From contig JANQFL010000055.1 of the NCBI GenBank assembly GCA_028277845.1, forward strand, positions 1-64,000: a DNA stretch of 64,000 nucleotides, written 5' to 3'. A program made the position numbers and the translations under genes. This document shows, in pieces, positions 56,081 through 64,000 of the stretch. The notes under the pieces are model-generated. The model was given only the letters and a program-made list of their open reading frames with translations, was not told where the DNA came from and searched no databases. The DNA is from Sneathiellales bacterium (GTDB lineage Bacteria; Pseudomonadota; Alphaproteobacteria; JANQFL01). Position 1 is the first letter of the stretch. Every line of letters starts with the position of its first letter.

Positions 56081-56425
56081 GTGACTAAGATCATGCAATT
56101 GGATCGAACCGCCAAGTTTCACATCGGACAAATCGTCCGGCACCGCGTCTATCCGTTCCGCGGTGTCATTTTCGATGTGGACCCCGAGTTCAACAACACC
56201 GAAGAGTGGCTGATGTCGATCCCCGAGGACGTGCGTCCGCGCCGGGAACAGCCGTTCTATCATCTGTTCGCGGAAAACGAGGAAACAACCTACATCGCCT
56301 ACGTTTCCGAGCAGAACCTGGTGATCGACGAATCCGCCGAACCGATCGGCCATCCCCAGGTTTACGACGTTTTCACGGGGATCGAGGACGGCCAGTACGT
56401 GTTGCGGAAGTTCCAATCCCACTGA
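56081..56425 (+). CDS. hspQ: Heat-shock protein HspQ
   Basis: A 114-residue SH3-like protein (hemimethylated-DNA-binding / YccV family) that modulates Lon-dependent proteolysis. The signature FHIGQIVRHRVYPFRGVIFDVDPEF is followed by PFYHLFAENEETTYIAYVSEQNLV. The GTG at 56081 is preferred; an ATG at 56093 gives a protein four residues shorter. It stands alone between rlmN and argG. Confidence 0.93.
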   Translation: MTKIMQLDRTAKFHIGQIVRHRVYPFRGVIFDVDPEFNNTEEWLMSIPEDVRPRREQPFYHLFAENEETTYIAYVSEQNLVIDESAEPIGHPQVYDVFTGIEDGQYVLRKFQSH

Positions 56426-56555
56426 TCGGACGTGGTCACGAATTGCTCTAGGTGCGGCGGTTTGCGCCAGCCGTTGGCAATTGCGCCGGCCTAGGATTTC
56501 CCTATACTGCGCGCCTCTCTTTACCCGGTTCTCCCATCTGCGAGGCGCTTGACCC

Positions 56556-57773
56556 ATGAGCAGCGATGTCAAGAAGGTCGTCCTGGCCTATTCCGGCGGC
56601 CTTGATACGTCGGTCATTCTGAAATGGCTGAAAGTCACCTACGACTGCGAGGTCGTGACCTTCACGGCCGACCTGGGCCAGGGGGACGAACTGGACGACG
56701 CCCGGCGCAAGGCGGAGATGCTGGGCATCAAGGAAATCTACATCGAGGACCTGCGCGAGGAATTCGTCCGCGACTATGTCTTTCCCATGTTCCGGGCGAA
56801 CACGGTCTATGAAGGCACGTACCTGCTGGGCACCTCCATCGCCCGGCCGCTGATCGCCAAGCGCCAGATCGAGATCGCCCGGGAGACCGGTGCCGACGCG
56901 GTCTGCCACGGGTCGACGGGCAAGGGCAACGACCAGGTCCGGTTCGAGCTTGGCTACTATGCCCGCAATCCGGACATCAAGGTCATCGCGCCATGGCGCG
57001 AATGGGATTTGGACTCGCGCACCAAACTGATCGAATTCGCCGAGCAGCACCAGATCCCGATCCCCAGGGACAAGCGGGGCGAGGCGCCGTTTTCGGTCGA
57101 CGCCAACCTCCTGCACATCTCGGCCGAAGGCAAGGTGCTGGAGGATCCCTGGGTCGAGCCGCAGGAGTATGTCTACAGCCGCTCCGTCGCGCCGGAAGAC
57201 GCGCCCGACACGCCGACCTATGTCGAGATCGCCTTCGAGAAGGGCGACGCCGTGGCCGTCGACGGCGAGTCCCTGTCCCCGGCCCGGCTGCTGACCAAAC
57301 TGAACGCACTGGCCGGCGCCAACGGGATCGGCCGGCTCGACCTGGTCGAGAACCGCTATGTCGGCATGAAAAGCCGCGGCGTGTACGAGACTCCCGGCGG
57401 CACCATCCTGCTGGCGGCCCATCGCGGCATGGAAAGCATCACCCTCGACCGCGGCGCGGCGCATCTGAAGGACGAGCTGATGCCGCGCTATGCCGAACTG
57501 ATCTACAACGGCTACTGGTTCTCGCCGGAGCGGGACATGCTGCAGGCGGCCATCGACCACAGCCAGGAACGGGTCACCGGCGACGTGCGGCTGAAACTGT
57601 ACAAGGGCAGCGTCACCGTGGTCGGACGGCGCAGCCCCTACAGCCTGTACAGCGAGGAGCATGTCACCTTCGAAGAGGATACGGTCTACGATCAACGCGA
57701 CGCCGCGGGCTTCATCAAACTCAATGCCCTGCGGCTGCGCCTTTTGAACCGGCAACACGACAACAGCGAATAG
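56556..57773 (+). CDS. argG: Argininosuccinate synthase
   Basis: Joins citrulline and aspartate with ATP in arginine synthesis; 405 residues, the usual length. N-terminal ATP site [11 protein letters not shown] (about residues 10-20), [14 protein letters not shown], and the substrate-binding region [23 protein letters not shown]. All key residues are present. A ytoQ-like gene follows 14 bp downstream in the same direction. Confidence 0.97.
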   Translation: MSSDVKKVVLAYSGGLDTSVILKWLKVTYDCEVVTFTADLGQGDELDDARRKAEMLGIKEIYIEDLREEFVRDYVFPMFRANTVYEGTYLLGTSIARPLIAKRQIEIARETGADAVCHGSTGKGNDQVRFELGYYARNPDIKVIAPWREWDLDSRTKLIEFAEQHQIPIPRDKRGEAPFSVDANLLHISAEGKVLEDPWVEPQEYVYSRSVAPEDAPDTPTYVEIAFEKGDAVAVDGESLSPARLLTKLNALAGANGIGRLDLVENRYVGMKSRGVYETPGGTILLAAHRGMESITLDRGAAHLKDELMPRYAELIYNGYWFSPERDMLQAAIDHSQERVTGDVRLKLYKGSVTVVGRRSPYSLYSEEHVTFEEDTVYDQRDAAGFIKLNALRLRLLNRQHDNSE

Positions 57774-57787
57774 TCAGGAACAGCATC

Positions 57788-58243
57788 ATGGCGCAGACCT
57801 GGACGGTTTATCTCTCGGGCGAAATTCACACGGACTGGCGCGAACGCATCGTCGAGGGCAGCCGCGCGGCGGGCCTGGACATCGACTTCGTCGGTCCCGT
57901 GACCGAACACGACACCAGCGACGACTGCGGCGTTGCCATTCTCGGCGCCGAGGCGGACGATTTCTGGAAGGACCAGAAGGGCTCGCGCATGAACGCCATC
58001 CGCACCCGCACGTTGATCGAGCGGTCCGATGTCGTGGTGGTGCGCTTCGGCGACAAGTACCGGCAGTGGAACGCGGCGTTCGATGCCGGCTATGCCGCCG
58101 CCCTGGGCACGCCCACCATCACACTGCACGATCCGTCGCTCAACCATGCGTTGAAGGAAGTTGACGGCGCCGCCTGCGCCGTCGCCGAAACGCCCGAACA
58201 GGTGGTGCGCGTTCTGACCTACGTGATCGAAGGCACGCTGTAG
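57788..58243 (+). CDS. YtoQ-family protein
   Basis: A 151-residue protein of the nucleoside-2-deoxyribosyltransferase-like fold. The family signature is the N-terminal WTVYLSGEIHTDWRERI, followed by FVGPVTEHDTSDDCG and VVVVRFGDKYRQWNAAFDAGYAAALG. Enzymatic role unproven. The start at 57788 has a weak site; translation may depend on argG read-through. Confidence 0.85.
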   Translation: MAQTWTVYLSGEIHTDWRERIVEGSRAAGLDIDFVGPVTEHDTSDDCGVAILGAEADDFWKDQKGSRMNAIRTRTLIERSDVVVVRFGDKYRQWNAAFDAGYAAALGTPTITLHDPSLNHALKEVDGAACAVAETPEQVVRVLTYVIEGTL

Positions 58244-58245
58244 CT

Positions 58246-59457
58246 CTAGGATGATTGCGGCGTGGGCTCTTCGCGCCGCGCCAAAATCAAATTGATCAGG
58301 ATGTGGGCGGCGACGGCCAGCGTCATGCAGAGGAAAATGGCGATGCCGAGCAGGTTCGGATCGTCGACCACGATCTTGCCGACGATGTAGGAAATGACCG
58401 CCGAAACGGTCATCTGCATGAAACCGGTCAGTCCCGACGCGGCGCCGACCAGGCGTGGCGATACGCTGACTGCACCGGCGATGCCGTTGGGCAGGGTCAG
58501 GCCGTTGCCCATGGCGATCAGACCCATGAACCCGAACAGCGTCACCGTGGTCACGTTGCCGGTCAGCGAGACAACCAGCAGGCCGATGGCCCCGGACATG
58601 GTCAGCACCGCCCCGACGGACAGCATGGTGTCCACCCCGAGCCGGGCCGACACGCGGGCGGTGGCGAAATTGCCGATCATGAACATGATCGAAATGGCGA
58701 TGAAGTAGAGGCCGAACTGGGTCGCGCTCAGGCCCAGCACCTCGACGGTGACATACGGCGCACCGGCGAGAAACGCGAAGAACGCCGAGGTGGCGAAGGT
58801 GACCTGAAGCGAATAGCCGTAGTACCGGCGGATCGTCAGCAGCGCGCCGAACCCGGCGAACAGACCGGTCAGGCTGACCGGCATCCGCTCCGCGACGTGG
58901 GTTTCGGGCAGCTTTGCGGTGGCGAACAGCAGGGCCAGGGCGCCGGCCGCGGCGACGAAAATGAACGTGGCGCGCCAGTTGTAGCTGTCGTCCAGATACC
59001 CGCCGATGGTCGGCGCCATCATCGGCGCGATGACCATGGCCATGGTGACATAGGCGATCATGCTCGCCGCCCGGTCGCGTTCGTAAAGATCGCGGACGAT
59101 CGCCCGGGTCAAAACGATACCCGCCGAGCCGCCCAACGCCTGCACGATGCGCCCGCCGATAAACCACTCGATGGACTGGGCCAGCATGCACATGACGCTG
59201 CCGAGTACGAACAGGCCGAGGCCGAGCAGCAGCGGCGTCCGGCGGCCGAAGCGGTCGGAAACGGGGCCGTAGACCAACTGCGATACCGCCACGCCGAACA
59301 GGTACACCGTCAGTGCCAGCTGCACCGTGCCGTAGTCCGTGTCGAAAACCCGCTGCAGCCCGGGCATGGAGGGCAGGATGATGTGCATCGCCATCGGCCC
59401 CACCGCCGTGACGGCAACGAGAATAGGCAGCAGGAGCGAGGCACGGACGGCAGTCAA
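58246..59457 (-). CDS. Bcr/CflA-type MFS drug efflux transporter
   Basis: A 403-residue, twelve-helix major-facilitator antiporter. The loop 2-3 signature GPVSDRFGRRTPLLLG is present, and the family-typical start segment with PSMPGL (about residue 32) is seen; ARAIVRDLYERD is the Bcr/CflA motif in helix 4-5. It likely exports antibiotics or small organic molecules; substrate unknown. It converges with ytoQ with only 2 bp between stops. Confidence 0.92.
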   Translation of the reverse strand: MTAVRASLLLPILVAVTAVGPMAMHIILPSMPGLQRVFDTDYGTVQLALTVYLFGVAVSQLVYGPVSDRFGRRTPLLLGLGLFVLGSVMCMLAQSIEWFIGGRIVQALGGSAGIVLTRAIVRDLYERDRAASMIAYVTMAMVIAPMMAPTIGGYLDDSYNWRATFIFVAAAGALALLFATAKLPETHVAERMPVSLTGLFAGFGALLTIRRYYGYSLQVTFATSAFFAFLAGAPYVTVEVLGLSATQFGLYFIAISIMFMIGNFATARVSARLGVDTMLSVGAVLTMSGAIGLLVVSLTGNVTTVTLFGFMGLIAMGNGLTLPNGIAGAVSVSPRLVGAASGLTGFMQMTVSAVISYIVGKIVVDDPNLLGIAIFLCMTLAVAAHILINLILARREEPTPQSS

Positions 59458-59533
59458 AACGGAATCCTACGGCGGACGGAGAATGGGATGCGGCCGCCGA
59501 CCGGCAGCCGAACAACAGAACTAAAATGGGGGC

Positions 59534-60097
59534 TTACGAATCCGGGGTGGCGGATGCGGCTTTTTGCTCGAGGCGCCAGCGGGGAAACAGGATGCCCCGC
59601 TCGTAGGCCTTGTCGACCACGTATTCGAAGGCGCTGCGGTAAAACCGTGCCGGCAGATAGCCGTGCACCCGGAACGCTTCCTTGCCCGAGTCGTCGAGAA
59701 ACACCGTCGACGGCGTGAAATGGACGCGGAATTCCTGGGCCAGCCCCTTTTCGCTGGCGTCGGCACCCGACAGGGACGTCGCCGTCTTGTCGCCGAACAG
59801 ATTGATCTGCACCACATCGAAATACTTGCGGATGTAGGCGACCAGGTCCTTGTCCTGGAAATTCACTTCATGCAGCTTTCGGCACGAGCCGCACCCGGGA
59901 GCTTCGAACAGCAGCACCAGGCCTTTGCCCGCCGCCTTGGCGTCCGCCAGGTCTTCCTTCAAATCCAGGAAGCTGAGGTTCTTGATCCAGTCCTGATAAT
60001 GCAGGCCATCGGGCCGCTTGGCTGTGTCCGACGCGGTGGCCGGCGCGGTAATGAGCACGGCAACCAGGCACAGGGTCAGGTACTGGATCAGTTTCAT
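59534..60097 (-). CDS. Periplasmic thioredoxin-family protein (SoxW-like)
   Basis: A 187-residue exported thioredoxin-fold protein from the ATG at 60097. Signal peptide (residues 1-23, core YLTLCLVAVLITAP), active site C-x-x-C in APGCGSCRKLH (about residues 67-70), cis-Pro in FTPSTVFLDD. Likely a thiol reductase in the periplasm, as SoxW-type proteins are. Its substrate is unknown; sulfur-oxidation genes are not in the window. Confidence 0.88.
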   Translation of the reverse strand: MKLIQYLTLCLVAVLITAPATASDTAKRPDGLHYQDWIKNLSFLDLKEDLADAKAAGKGLVLLFEAPGCGSCRKLHEVNFQDKDLVAYIRKYFDVVQINLFGDKTATSLSGADASEKGLAQEFRVHFTPSTVFLDDSGKEAFRVHGYLPARFYRSAFEYVVDKAYERGILFPRWRLEQKAASATPDS

Positions 60098-60249
60098 GGC
60101 GCGGATGTCCAAATGATGGCAAATACGGGTCGTTCGGATATAGGCGTCACCGCCGGGAACGGTAACGATCCTAAGGGATTTCACCGACGAGGACAAATCA
60201 CACAACCGACAAGACGTGCCCGATGCGAAATTTCGCGAAATTCAATGGT

Positions 60250-60618
60250 TCAGGGAGCCGGGCTGAGGCGGGTCAGAAATCCGGTCACCGCACCGTCGTC
60301 TCCGGCCACCGGCACGATGGTCGCATCCAGTTTCAGTTGAAATCCCCGGCCGTGGGGGTTGTAGACAACGGCCGAGCGCGGGCATCCGTCGTGGCGGACC
60401 CGATGCAGCAAGTCGTTGATTTCCGATCCTTGCTGCGTCCGTTCAGGCAGACCGTTCGAACCGCACAACAAAACCCACTCATCGCTGACGTTGACGATGC
60501 GGCCGGCGGTATCCGTCAACAACAGGGCGTCGTCACCGTTCTCGAACAGATCGTCCACCTGCCGCGCCGACGGCACGATGGAGTAATCAAGACGGGCTTC
60601 GCTGAATACGCCGCTCAC
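60250..60618 (-). CDS. Single-domain PAS-like protein, GTG start
   Basis: A 122-residue protein made almost entirely of a PAS-like domain (residues ~14-118: ALLLTDTAGRIVNVSDEWVLLCG, then VVYNPHGRGFQLKLDATIVPVAG). There is no effector domain, so it may be a sensor subunit. The GTG at 60618 is preferred because GGAGGT lies 8 nt upstream. An ATG at 60681 gives a longer N terminus without PAS character. Confidence 0.75.
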   Translation of the reverse strand: MSGVFSEARLDYSIVPSARQVDDLFENGDDALLLTDTAGRIVNVSDEWVLLCGSNGLPERTQQGSEINDLLHRVRHDGCPRSAVVYNPHGRGFQLKLDATIVPVAGDDGAVTGFLTRLSPAP

Positions 60619-60718
60619 GGATGCTGACCTCCGTCTGGTGTGCAATCTCGATCGGTTCGGGCAAAGCATCACGGCCCGCACGCTGTGTGGCGCGCGTCAT
60701 TCTATCCTGAATTGTCAT
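60587..60718 (-). CDS. Small overlapping open frame, 43 aa
   Basis: An Arg-rich 43-residue frame (start MTIQDRMTRATQRAG) upstream of the PAS gene that overlaps its first 32 bp in another frame. It would place translation just before the GTG of the PAS gene and could couple the two, as leader peptides do. There is no direct evidence of expression. Confidence 0.25.
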   Translation of the reverse strand: MTIQDRMTRATQRAGRDALPEPIEIAHQTEVSIRERRIQRSPS

Positions 60719-60752
60719 GATGCTTTGTTCTAAAGCGGGCAAATGATCAAAT

Positions 60753-60768
60753 AAAACGTGCACGTTTT
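60753..60768. promoter_or_regulatory. Perfect 16-bp palindrome AAAACGTGCACGTTTT
   Basis: Perfectly symmetric with an ACGTGCACGT core, in the AT-rich gap upstream of the PAS protein; a related GACGTGCAT half is at 60808-60816. A dimeric regulator site is likely. The regulator is unknown. Confidence 0.5.
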
Positions 60769-60833
60769 CAACTATAAAATCGCCGCGACACAAAAAAGAC
60801 GTGCATACATTAATATTCACTGAGTTGCACTTT

Positions 60834-60854
60834 GTATCCACAGAGTTATGCACA
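60834..60854 (+). promoter_or_regulatory. Tandem DnaA-box-like sequences
   Basis: TTATGCACA (60846-60854) matches the DnaA box TTATNCACA. GTATCCACA (60834-60842) differs at one position, and ATATCCACG at 60923-60931 is a weaker third match. They lie in a short AT-rich gap between folD and the PAS gene. They are too few and too poorly spaced to call an origin, but DnaA regulation is possible. Confidence 0.4.
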
Positions 60855-60955
60855 GGAAACGGGCGGTGTTTTTCTGATTTGTACCTCTAGCGCATAATGT
60901 GAGTAATCACTATCCGGGCGAAATATCCACGAAATACAATCGTTGAGGCCGGAAT

Positions 60956-61879
60956 TTACTGCGTGCCGGGTTCGGGCACGCCGGCTTGGCGGCAGGCCGC
61001 CGTGACGGTGTTTTTCAGCAGTACCGCGATGGTCATCGGTCCAACGCCGCCGGGCACAGGCGTGATGGCGCCGGCCACCTTGACGGCGCCGTCGAAGTCC
61101 ACATCACCGACCAGGCGGGTCTTGCCGTCGTCCTTGGGAATGCGGTTGATGCCGACGTCGATCACCGTCGCGCCCGGTTTGATCCAGTCGCCTTTGATCA
61201 TCTGCGGCCGGCCGACGGCGGCGATCAGGATATCGGCCCGGCGGCACACCTCCGGCAGGTCCTTGGTGCGGGAATGGGCGATGGTGACGGTGCAGCTTTC
61301 ATGCAGCAGCAACGACGCCATGGGCTTGCCGACGATGTTGGAACGCCCCACCACCAGGGCATCGAGTCCGGACAACTCGCCCAGCCGGTCCTTCAGCAGC
61401 ATCAGGCAGCCGAGCGGCGTGCACGGCACCAGGGCCTGCTGGCCGATGGTCAGACGCCCCGTGTTGATGACGTGAAAACCGTCCACGTCCTTGGCCGGAT
61501 CGATCGCCGCGATGACGGCGTTTTCGTCGATGCCGTCGGGCAGCGGTAATTGCACCAGGATGCCGTGCACCGCCGGATCGGCGTTGAGCCGTCCGACCAC
61601 GTCCAGCACCTCGTCCTGGCTGGCGGTTTCCGGTAGGCGGATCAGGTCGGAATTCATGCCGGCTTCGGCGGTTTGCCGTTCCTTGTTGCGCACGTAGACC
61701 TGGCTGGCCGGATCCTCGCCGACCAGCACGACCGTCAGGCCGGGGGTCAGACCGTGTTCGGCCTTCAACGCCGCGACGTGCGCCGCGACCTTTTCCCGCA
61801 GGCCGGCGGCGAACGCCCGCCCGTCGATGATCTCCGCTCCGGTGTTTTCCACGCTACCGCTCTCCGCTGTCCCGCCCAT
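60956..61879 (-). CDS. folD: Methylenetetrahydrofolate dehydrogenase / cyclohydrolase FolD
   Basis: Bifunctional one-carbon enzyme interconverting 5,10-methylene- and 10-formyl-tetrahydrofolate with NADP; 307 residues. Catalytic Tyr-Lys in [35 protein letters not shown] (dinucleotide fold) and the FolD signature [13 protein letters not shown]. The ATG at 61879 has an AGGAGT site and overlaps the DUF167 gene end by 26 bp, so both are co-transcribed. Confidence 0.96.
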   Translation of the reverse strand: MGGTAESGSVENTGAEIIDGRAFAAGLREKVAAHVAALKAEHGLTPGLTVVLVGEDPASQVYVRNKERQTAEAGMNSDLIRLPETASQDEVLDVVGRLNADPAVHGILVQLPLPDGIDENAVIAAIDPAKDVDGFHVINTGRLTIGQQALVPCTPLGCLMLLKDRLGELSGLDALVVGRSNIVGKPMASLLLHESCTVTIAHSRTKDLPEVCRRADILIAAVGRPQMIKGDWIKPGATVIDVGINRIPKDDGKTRLVGDVDFDGAVKVAGAITPVPGGVGPMTIAVLLKNTVTAACRQAGVPEPGTQ

Positions 61880-62195
61880 CGAACCACTCCTTCAACATGT
61901 GCGTGATGTCGTCCCCGTCGCCTTCTAGCAAAACCGTCTTGTCGCGGTCCTTGTCGCCCGCGACGATCCGGAGTCGGCTTTGCGACAATCCCCACTCCTT
62001 GGCCAATAATTTCAGCAAGGCTTTGTTGGCCTTACCCTTCTCGGGCACGGCCGTGACCCGGGCGCGCAGATAGAATCGCCCGTCCGAGGCCCGCGCCACG
62101 CCGTCCGCGCAGGTGCGGCCGGCTTTCGGTGCGAGCCGGATGTTTACAGTGATGCCGCGCGAGCTCTGGGTGAACGGATAAACCTGTGGTGCCAA
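61854..62195 (-). CDS. DUF167 / YggU-family protein, TTG start
   Basis: A ~113-residue YggU-like protein recognised by [44 protein letters not shown] (the family's PEKGKAN core) and [16 protein letters not shown]. No ATG lies between the yggT stop and the domain; the best start is TTG at 62195, 12 nt after that stop, possibly coupled. Function unknown. Confidence 0.8.
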   Translation of the reverse strand: MAPQVYPFTQSSRGITVNIRLAPKAGRTCADGVARASDGRFYLRARVTAVPEKGKANKALLKLLAKEWGLSQSRLRIVAGDKDRDKTVLLEGDGDDITHMLKEWFDGRDSGER

Positions 62196-62206
62196 GGGTG
62201 CGGCCG

Positions 62207-62488
62207 TCAGCGCGCCAGATATTCCCACATCAGGTTGCGGGCGAATACCAAAAGCAGGATCAGCACGACCGGAGAAATATCGATGCCGCCCAGGTCCGGG
62301 ATGATTCGCCGGATCGGCCTCAGTGCCGGTTCCGTGATGCGGTGGAGGAAATTGCCGACGGTGTAGACGAACTGGTTGCTGGTGTTGATCACGTTGAAGG
62401 ACACCAGCCAACTCATGACCACCGAAATAATCAACATCCACATGTAAATGCTGATGACCGTATCGATCAGTAATATGAGGGAGTTCAT
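62207..62488 (-). CDS. YggT-family membrane protein
   Basis: A 93-residue inner-membrane protein with two hydrophobic segments (about residues 4-27 and 68-87) separated by the family's TEPALRPIRRIIPDLGGIDISP loop. Proteins of this family are linked to osmotic or division phenotypes, and yggT-yggU-folD adjacency is common. ATG at 62488; the ORF can be read further upstream, but the domain starts here. Confidence 0.9.
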   Translation of the reverse strand: MNSLILLIDTVISIYMWMLIISVVMSWLVSFNVINTSNQFVYTVGNFLHRITEPALRPIRRIIPDLGGIDISPVVLILLLVFARNLMWEYLAR

Positions 62489-62709
62489 GGAATACCCGCC
62501 CGTTCGTCGTCCGTACGCGACAGCACAGATAATCCCTGAATGCCCCGTACGCAAGCAGTGATCGCAGTCCGCGGCCCGATCCTCCGCCCCTGATTTCACC
62601 GATATTCGGCCCAAAACCGGGCCGCGAGGCCCATATTGGCACTTGACTCGCGGGCAAGGGCGGCGCAAATATCCCGCGCCTCGTGCCGCAGCCGCGGCAC
62701 GGCGCCCGT

Positions 62710-62785
62710 GGGGCCGTAGCTCAGTTGGGAGAGCGCAACGTTCGCAACGTTGAGGTCAGGGGTTCGATTCCCCTCGGCTCCACCA
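62710..62785 (+). tRNA. tRNA-Ala (anticodon CGC)
   Basis: A 76-nt cloverleaf with encoded CCA end (62783-62785). Acceptor stem GGGGCCG/CGGCTCC contains the G3-U70 wobble that marks alanine tRNAs. D-stem GCTC/GAGC, anticodon stem CAACG/CGTTG with loop TTCGCAA (anticodon CGC, reading GCG), T-stem AGGGG/CCCCT. It is followed at once by insertion-sequence remnants. Confidence 0.97.
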
Positions 62786-62791
62786 AATTTC

Positions 62792-62995
62792 CTACATTTC
62801 TGTCGTTAGCACAGTGGAAACCGTTTTCCCGCCGAAGCATCCGTCATAGTAACCGGCCCGGACGGCTGCGCCGATGAAATTGCAGATAAGGCGCTCGGCA
62901 TGCACCATGGTCGTGATACCCACATCGAAACTGGGCGCGATTTCCACCAGGTCCATGCCCAAAACCCGGCCTTTTTTGGTGAGGCCATGGATAAG
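62792..62995 (-). pseudogene. Agmatinase (SpeB-like) C-terminal remnant
   Basis: On the minus strand about 50 residues (at 62843-62992) match the C terminus of agmatinase/arginase enzymes: VLGMDLVEIAPSFDVG with a metal-site Asp, then TTMVHAERLICNFIGAAVRAGYYD. The rest of the gene is absent: the 5' side joins an IS481-like fragment directly, and the original stop has been lost, so the frame runs to 62792. Confidence 0.7.
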
Positions 62996-63015
62996 CGTGT
63001 GCGTTTGTATCCAAT

Positions 63016-63165
63016 CGAGGCCACCCGGCGTCTGCGCCATTTCTGAACGGTCTTCGGGTTGAGTCCGTAGGTTCGGCTCAACGCCGCGATCGAAGCTTTC
63101 GATCGCTGTATTGCCGCTCGGATGGCGTGCGTCGTCGTGGCGCTGCCGTGAAGTACCTGTCCCAC
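63016..63165 (-). pseudogene. IS481-family transposase N-terminal fragment
   Basis: About 50 residues from a GTG at 63165 (MGQVLHGSATTTHAIRAAI...LSRTYGLNPKTVQKWRRR) match the helix-turn-helix start of IS481-type transposases. It breaks off at about 63015, where agmatinase sequence begins. It is a second copy, distinct from the transposase at 63379. Confidence 0.7.
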
Positions 63166-63214
63166 AGTGCCGCCTTCTATTCCGGCGAAAAGATCGCGCC
63201 ATCAAAGTCTGGGA

Positions 63215-63383
63215 TCAAACACCTAGTTCAAGAATTTGGCTGGTGGGGTCCAATGCGTTGTTGTGGTTTGCTGGGTCGATCGTTGGCCGACTGTTGCGCA
63301 CGCCCAGCTTGATGGCAAGACTCGTACGCGTGCCCTTTGGAATGACGGTAATGTCGACGTCGCCGGCTTCCAGATCCATTAGC
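63215..63383 (-). pseudogene. Unidentified gene remnant beside the IS end
   Basis: About 55 residues in one minus-strand frame (MDLEAGDVDITVIPKGTRTS...ILELGV) look like protein with a normal composition, cut off on the 5' side by the end of the IS481 element. The parent gene is not recognised. The sequence between 63166 and 63214 shows nothing further. Confidence 0.4.
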
Positions 63384-64000
63384 TGTGGAGCGTCAACAGG
63401 TTGTCCGGGTTTAGATCGAGTTGACTGATGGGCGTTTGATTTTTTATGCCGCCGTGGGGCCGATGCCAATTGTACATATGTGTCCACCGGGGCAGGTGGG
63501 CGGCGCGCTGGTCCGAGGTCTGGTAGGCCCGGGCGTAGACCCATTCGCGCAAGGCGGTCTGGATGAAGCGTTCGGCCTTTCCGTTGGTTTTGGGTGTGTA
63601 GGGTTTTGTCCGGATGTGCTTGAGCTTGAGATCGCGGCAGGCTTCGGCGAAGGCCTCTGATTTGTAGCATGATCCGTTGTCGGTCATGACGCGGGTGACG
63701 GTGACGCCAAGGCTTTGGTACCAGGCGACGGCCGCCTTGAGGTGGGCGACGGCGCTGGTGGCTTTCTCGTCGGGATGGATCTGGGTGAAGGACAGGCGCG
63801 AACGGTCGTCGATGCACACATGGACATATTCCCAGCCATAGCCGCCGGTTTTCCGGGCCCGCGGGTTGGACTGGCCGGCGCGGTCGCCGGTGACGCGGTG
63901 GCCGGGGCGTTCGAAACGGCCGAGCTTCTTGATGTCGAGGTGGATCATCTCGCCGGGCGTGCTGCGTTCGTAACGGCGCACCGGTTCGGCCGGTTCCAGG
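63379..64000 (-). mobile_element. IS481-family insertion sequence, partial, with transposase
   Basis: DDE transposase read from the window end to its TAA at 63379. The catalytic triad is seen as HLDIKKLGRF, MTDNGSCYKS and NGKAERFIQ; the C terminus is NWHRPHGGIKNQTPIS. The N-terminal helix-turn-helix part lies beyond 64000, so the gene is partial here. The element's end is probably near 63384-63400, where TGTGGAGCGTCAACA resembles a terminal repeat. Confidence 0.85.

Noticed and set aside
60719-60955. Possible chromosomal origin of replication
   Set aside because: Only one exact DnaA box, no box cluster of the usual size, and no origin-type neighbours such as dnaA, hemE, parAB or gidA.

Overview
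The window is a GC-rich chromosomal segment of an alphaproteobacterium, most likely of the Rhodospirillales/Rhodospirillaceae type. The clues are the gene order ubiH-like / glnK-amtB / amtB / dapC-like / ftsK / lolA, an HspQ gene, a CysN-CysC fusion, gentisate catabolism and many ATGA-overlapping gene pairs. The genus cannot be named from sequence alone. Coding density is high. The only gene-free stretch above 300 bp is 28238-28647, which holds a row of hairpins.

Layout. 126-4213: two small unknown genes, ribA, and the first steps of the kynurenine pathway (tryptophan 2,3-dioxygenase and an alpha/beta-hydrolase formamidase). 4280-8431: an OmpR-type response regulator, an MBL-fold hydrolase, a methyltransferase-like protein coupled to it, and a membrane-bound class III nucleotide cyclase. 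8546-21283 (minus): eleven tightly packed, mostly overlapping genes that run from four glycosyltransferases, a histidine phosphatase and a polysaccharide deacetylase through a small membrane protein into a complete peptide-type ABC importer. 21457-25716 (plus, divergent): an 883-residue ABC half-transporter with a degenerate, greatly enlarged ATPase domain, then two sister ~160-aa methyltransferases flanking a stand-alone cyclic-nucleotide-binding protein. Together, 8546-25716 is the best candidate for an undescribed surface-glycoconjugate synthesis, export and regulation system.

25723-31882: exonuclease III, a gentisate dioxygenase operon with a structured leader and a divergent MarR regulator, a class I glutamine amidotransferase and a hybrid-free PAS histidine kinase. 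32043-41180: lolA and ftsK (coupled), an aminotransferase, and the ammonium module amtB / amtB-glnK with sigma-54-like promoters, then a UbiH-type hydroxylase. 41299-46458: short-chain dehydrogenase, DUF1232 protein, YciI, acetoacetyl-CoA ligase and two less well known proteins. 46700-50083: cysH-cysD-cysNC, assimilatory sulfate activation and reduction. 50080-62488: housekeeping and metabolic genes (methyltransferase, quinone oxidoreductase, class 3 asparaginase, TrmH-like, RlmN, HspQ, ArgG, YtoQ, Bcr/CflA efflux, thioredoxin, PAS protein, FolD, DUF167, YggT). 62710-64000: tRNA-Ala(CGC) followed by a scrap-heap of IS481-family and chromosomal gene remnants, and a transposase that runs off the window.

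Two near-identical 30-bp inverted repeats (8443-8518 and 41206-41278) both sit exactly between converging genes and look like a dispersed family of bidirectional terminators.
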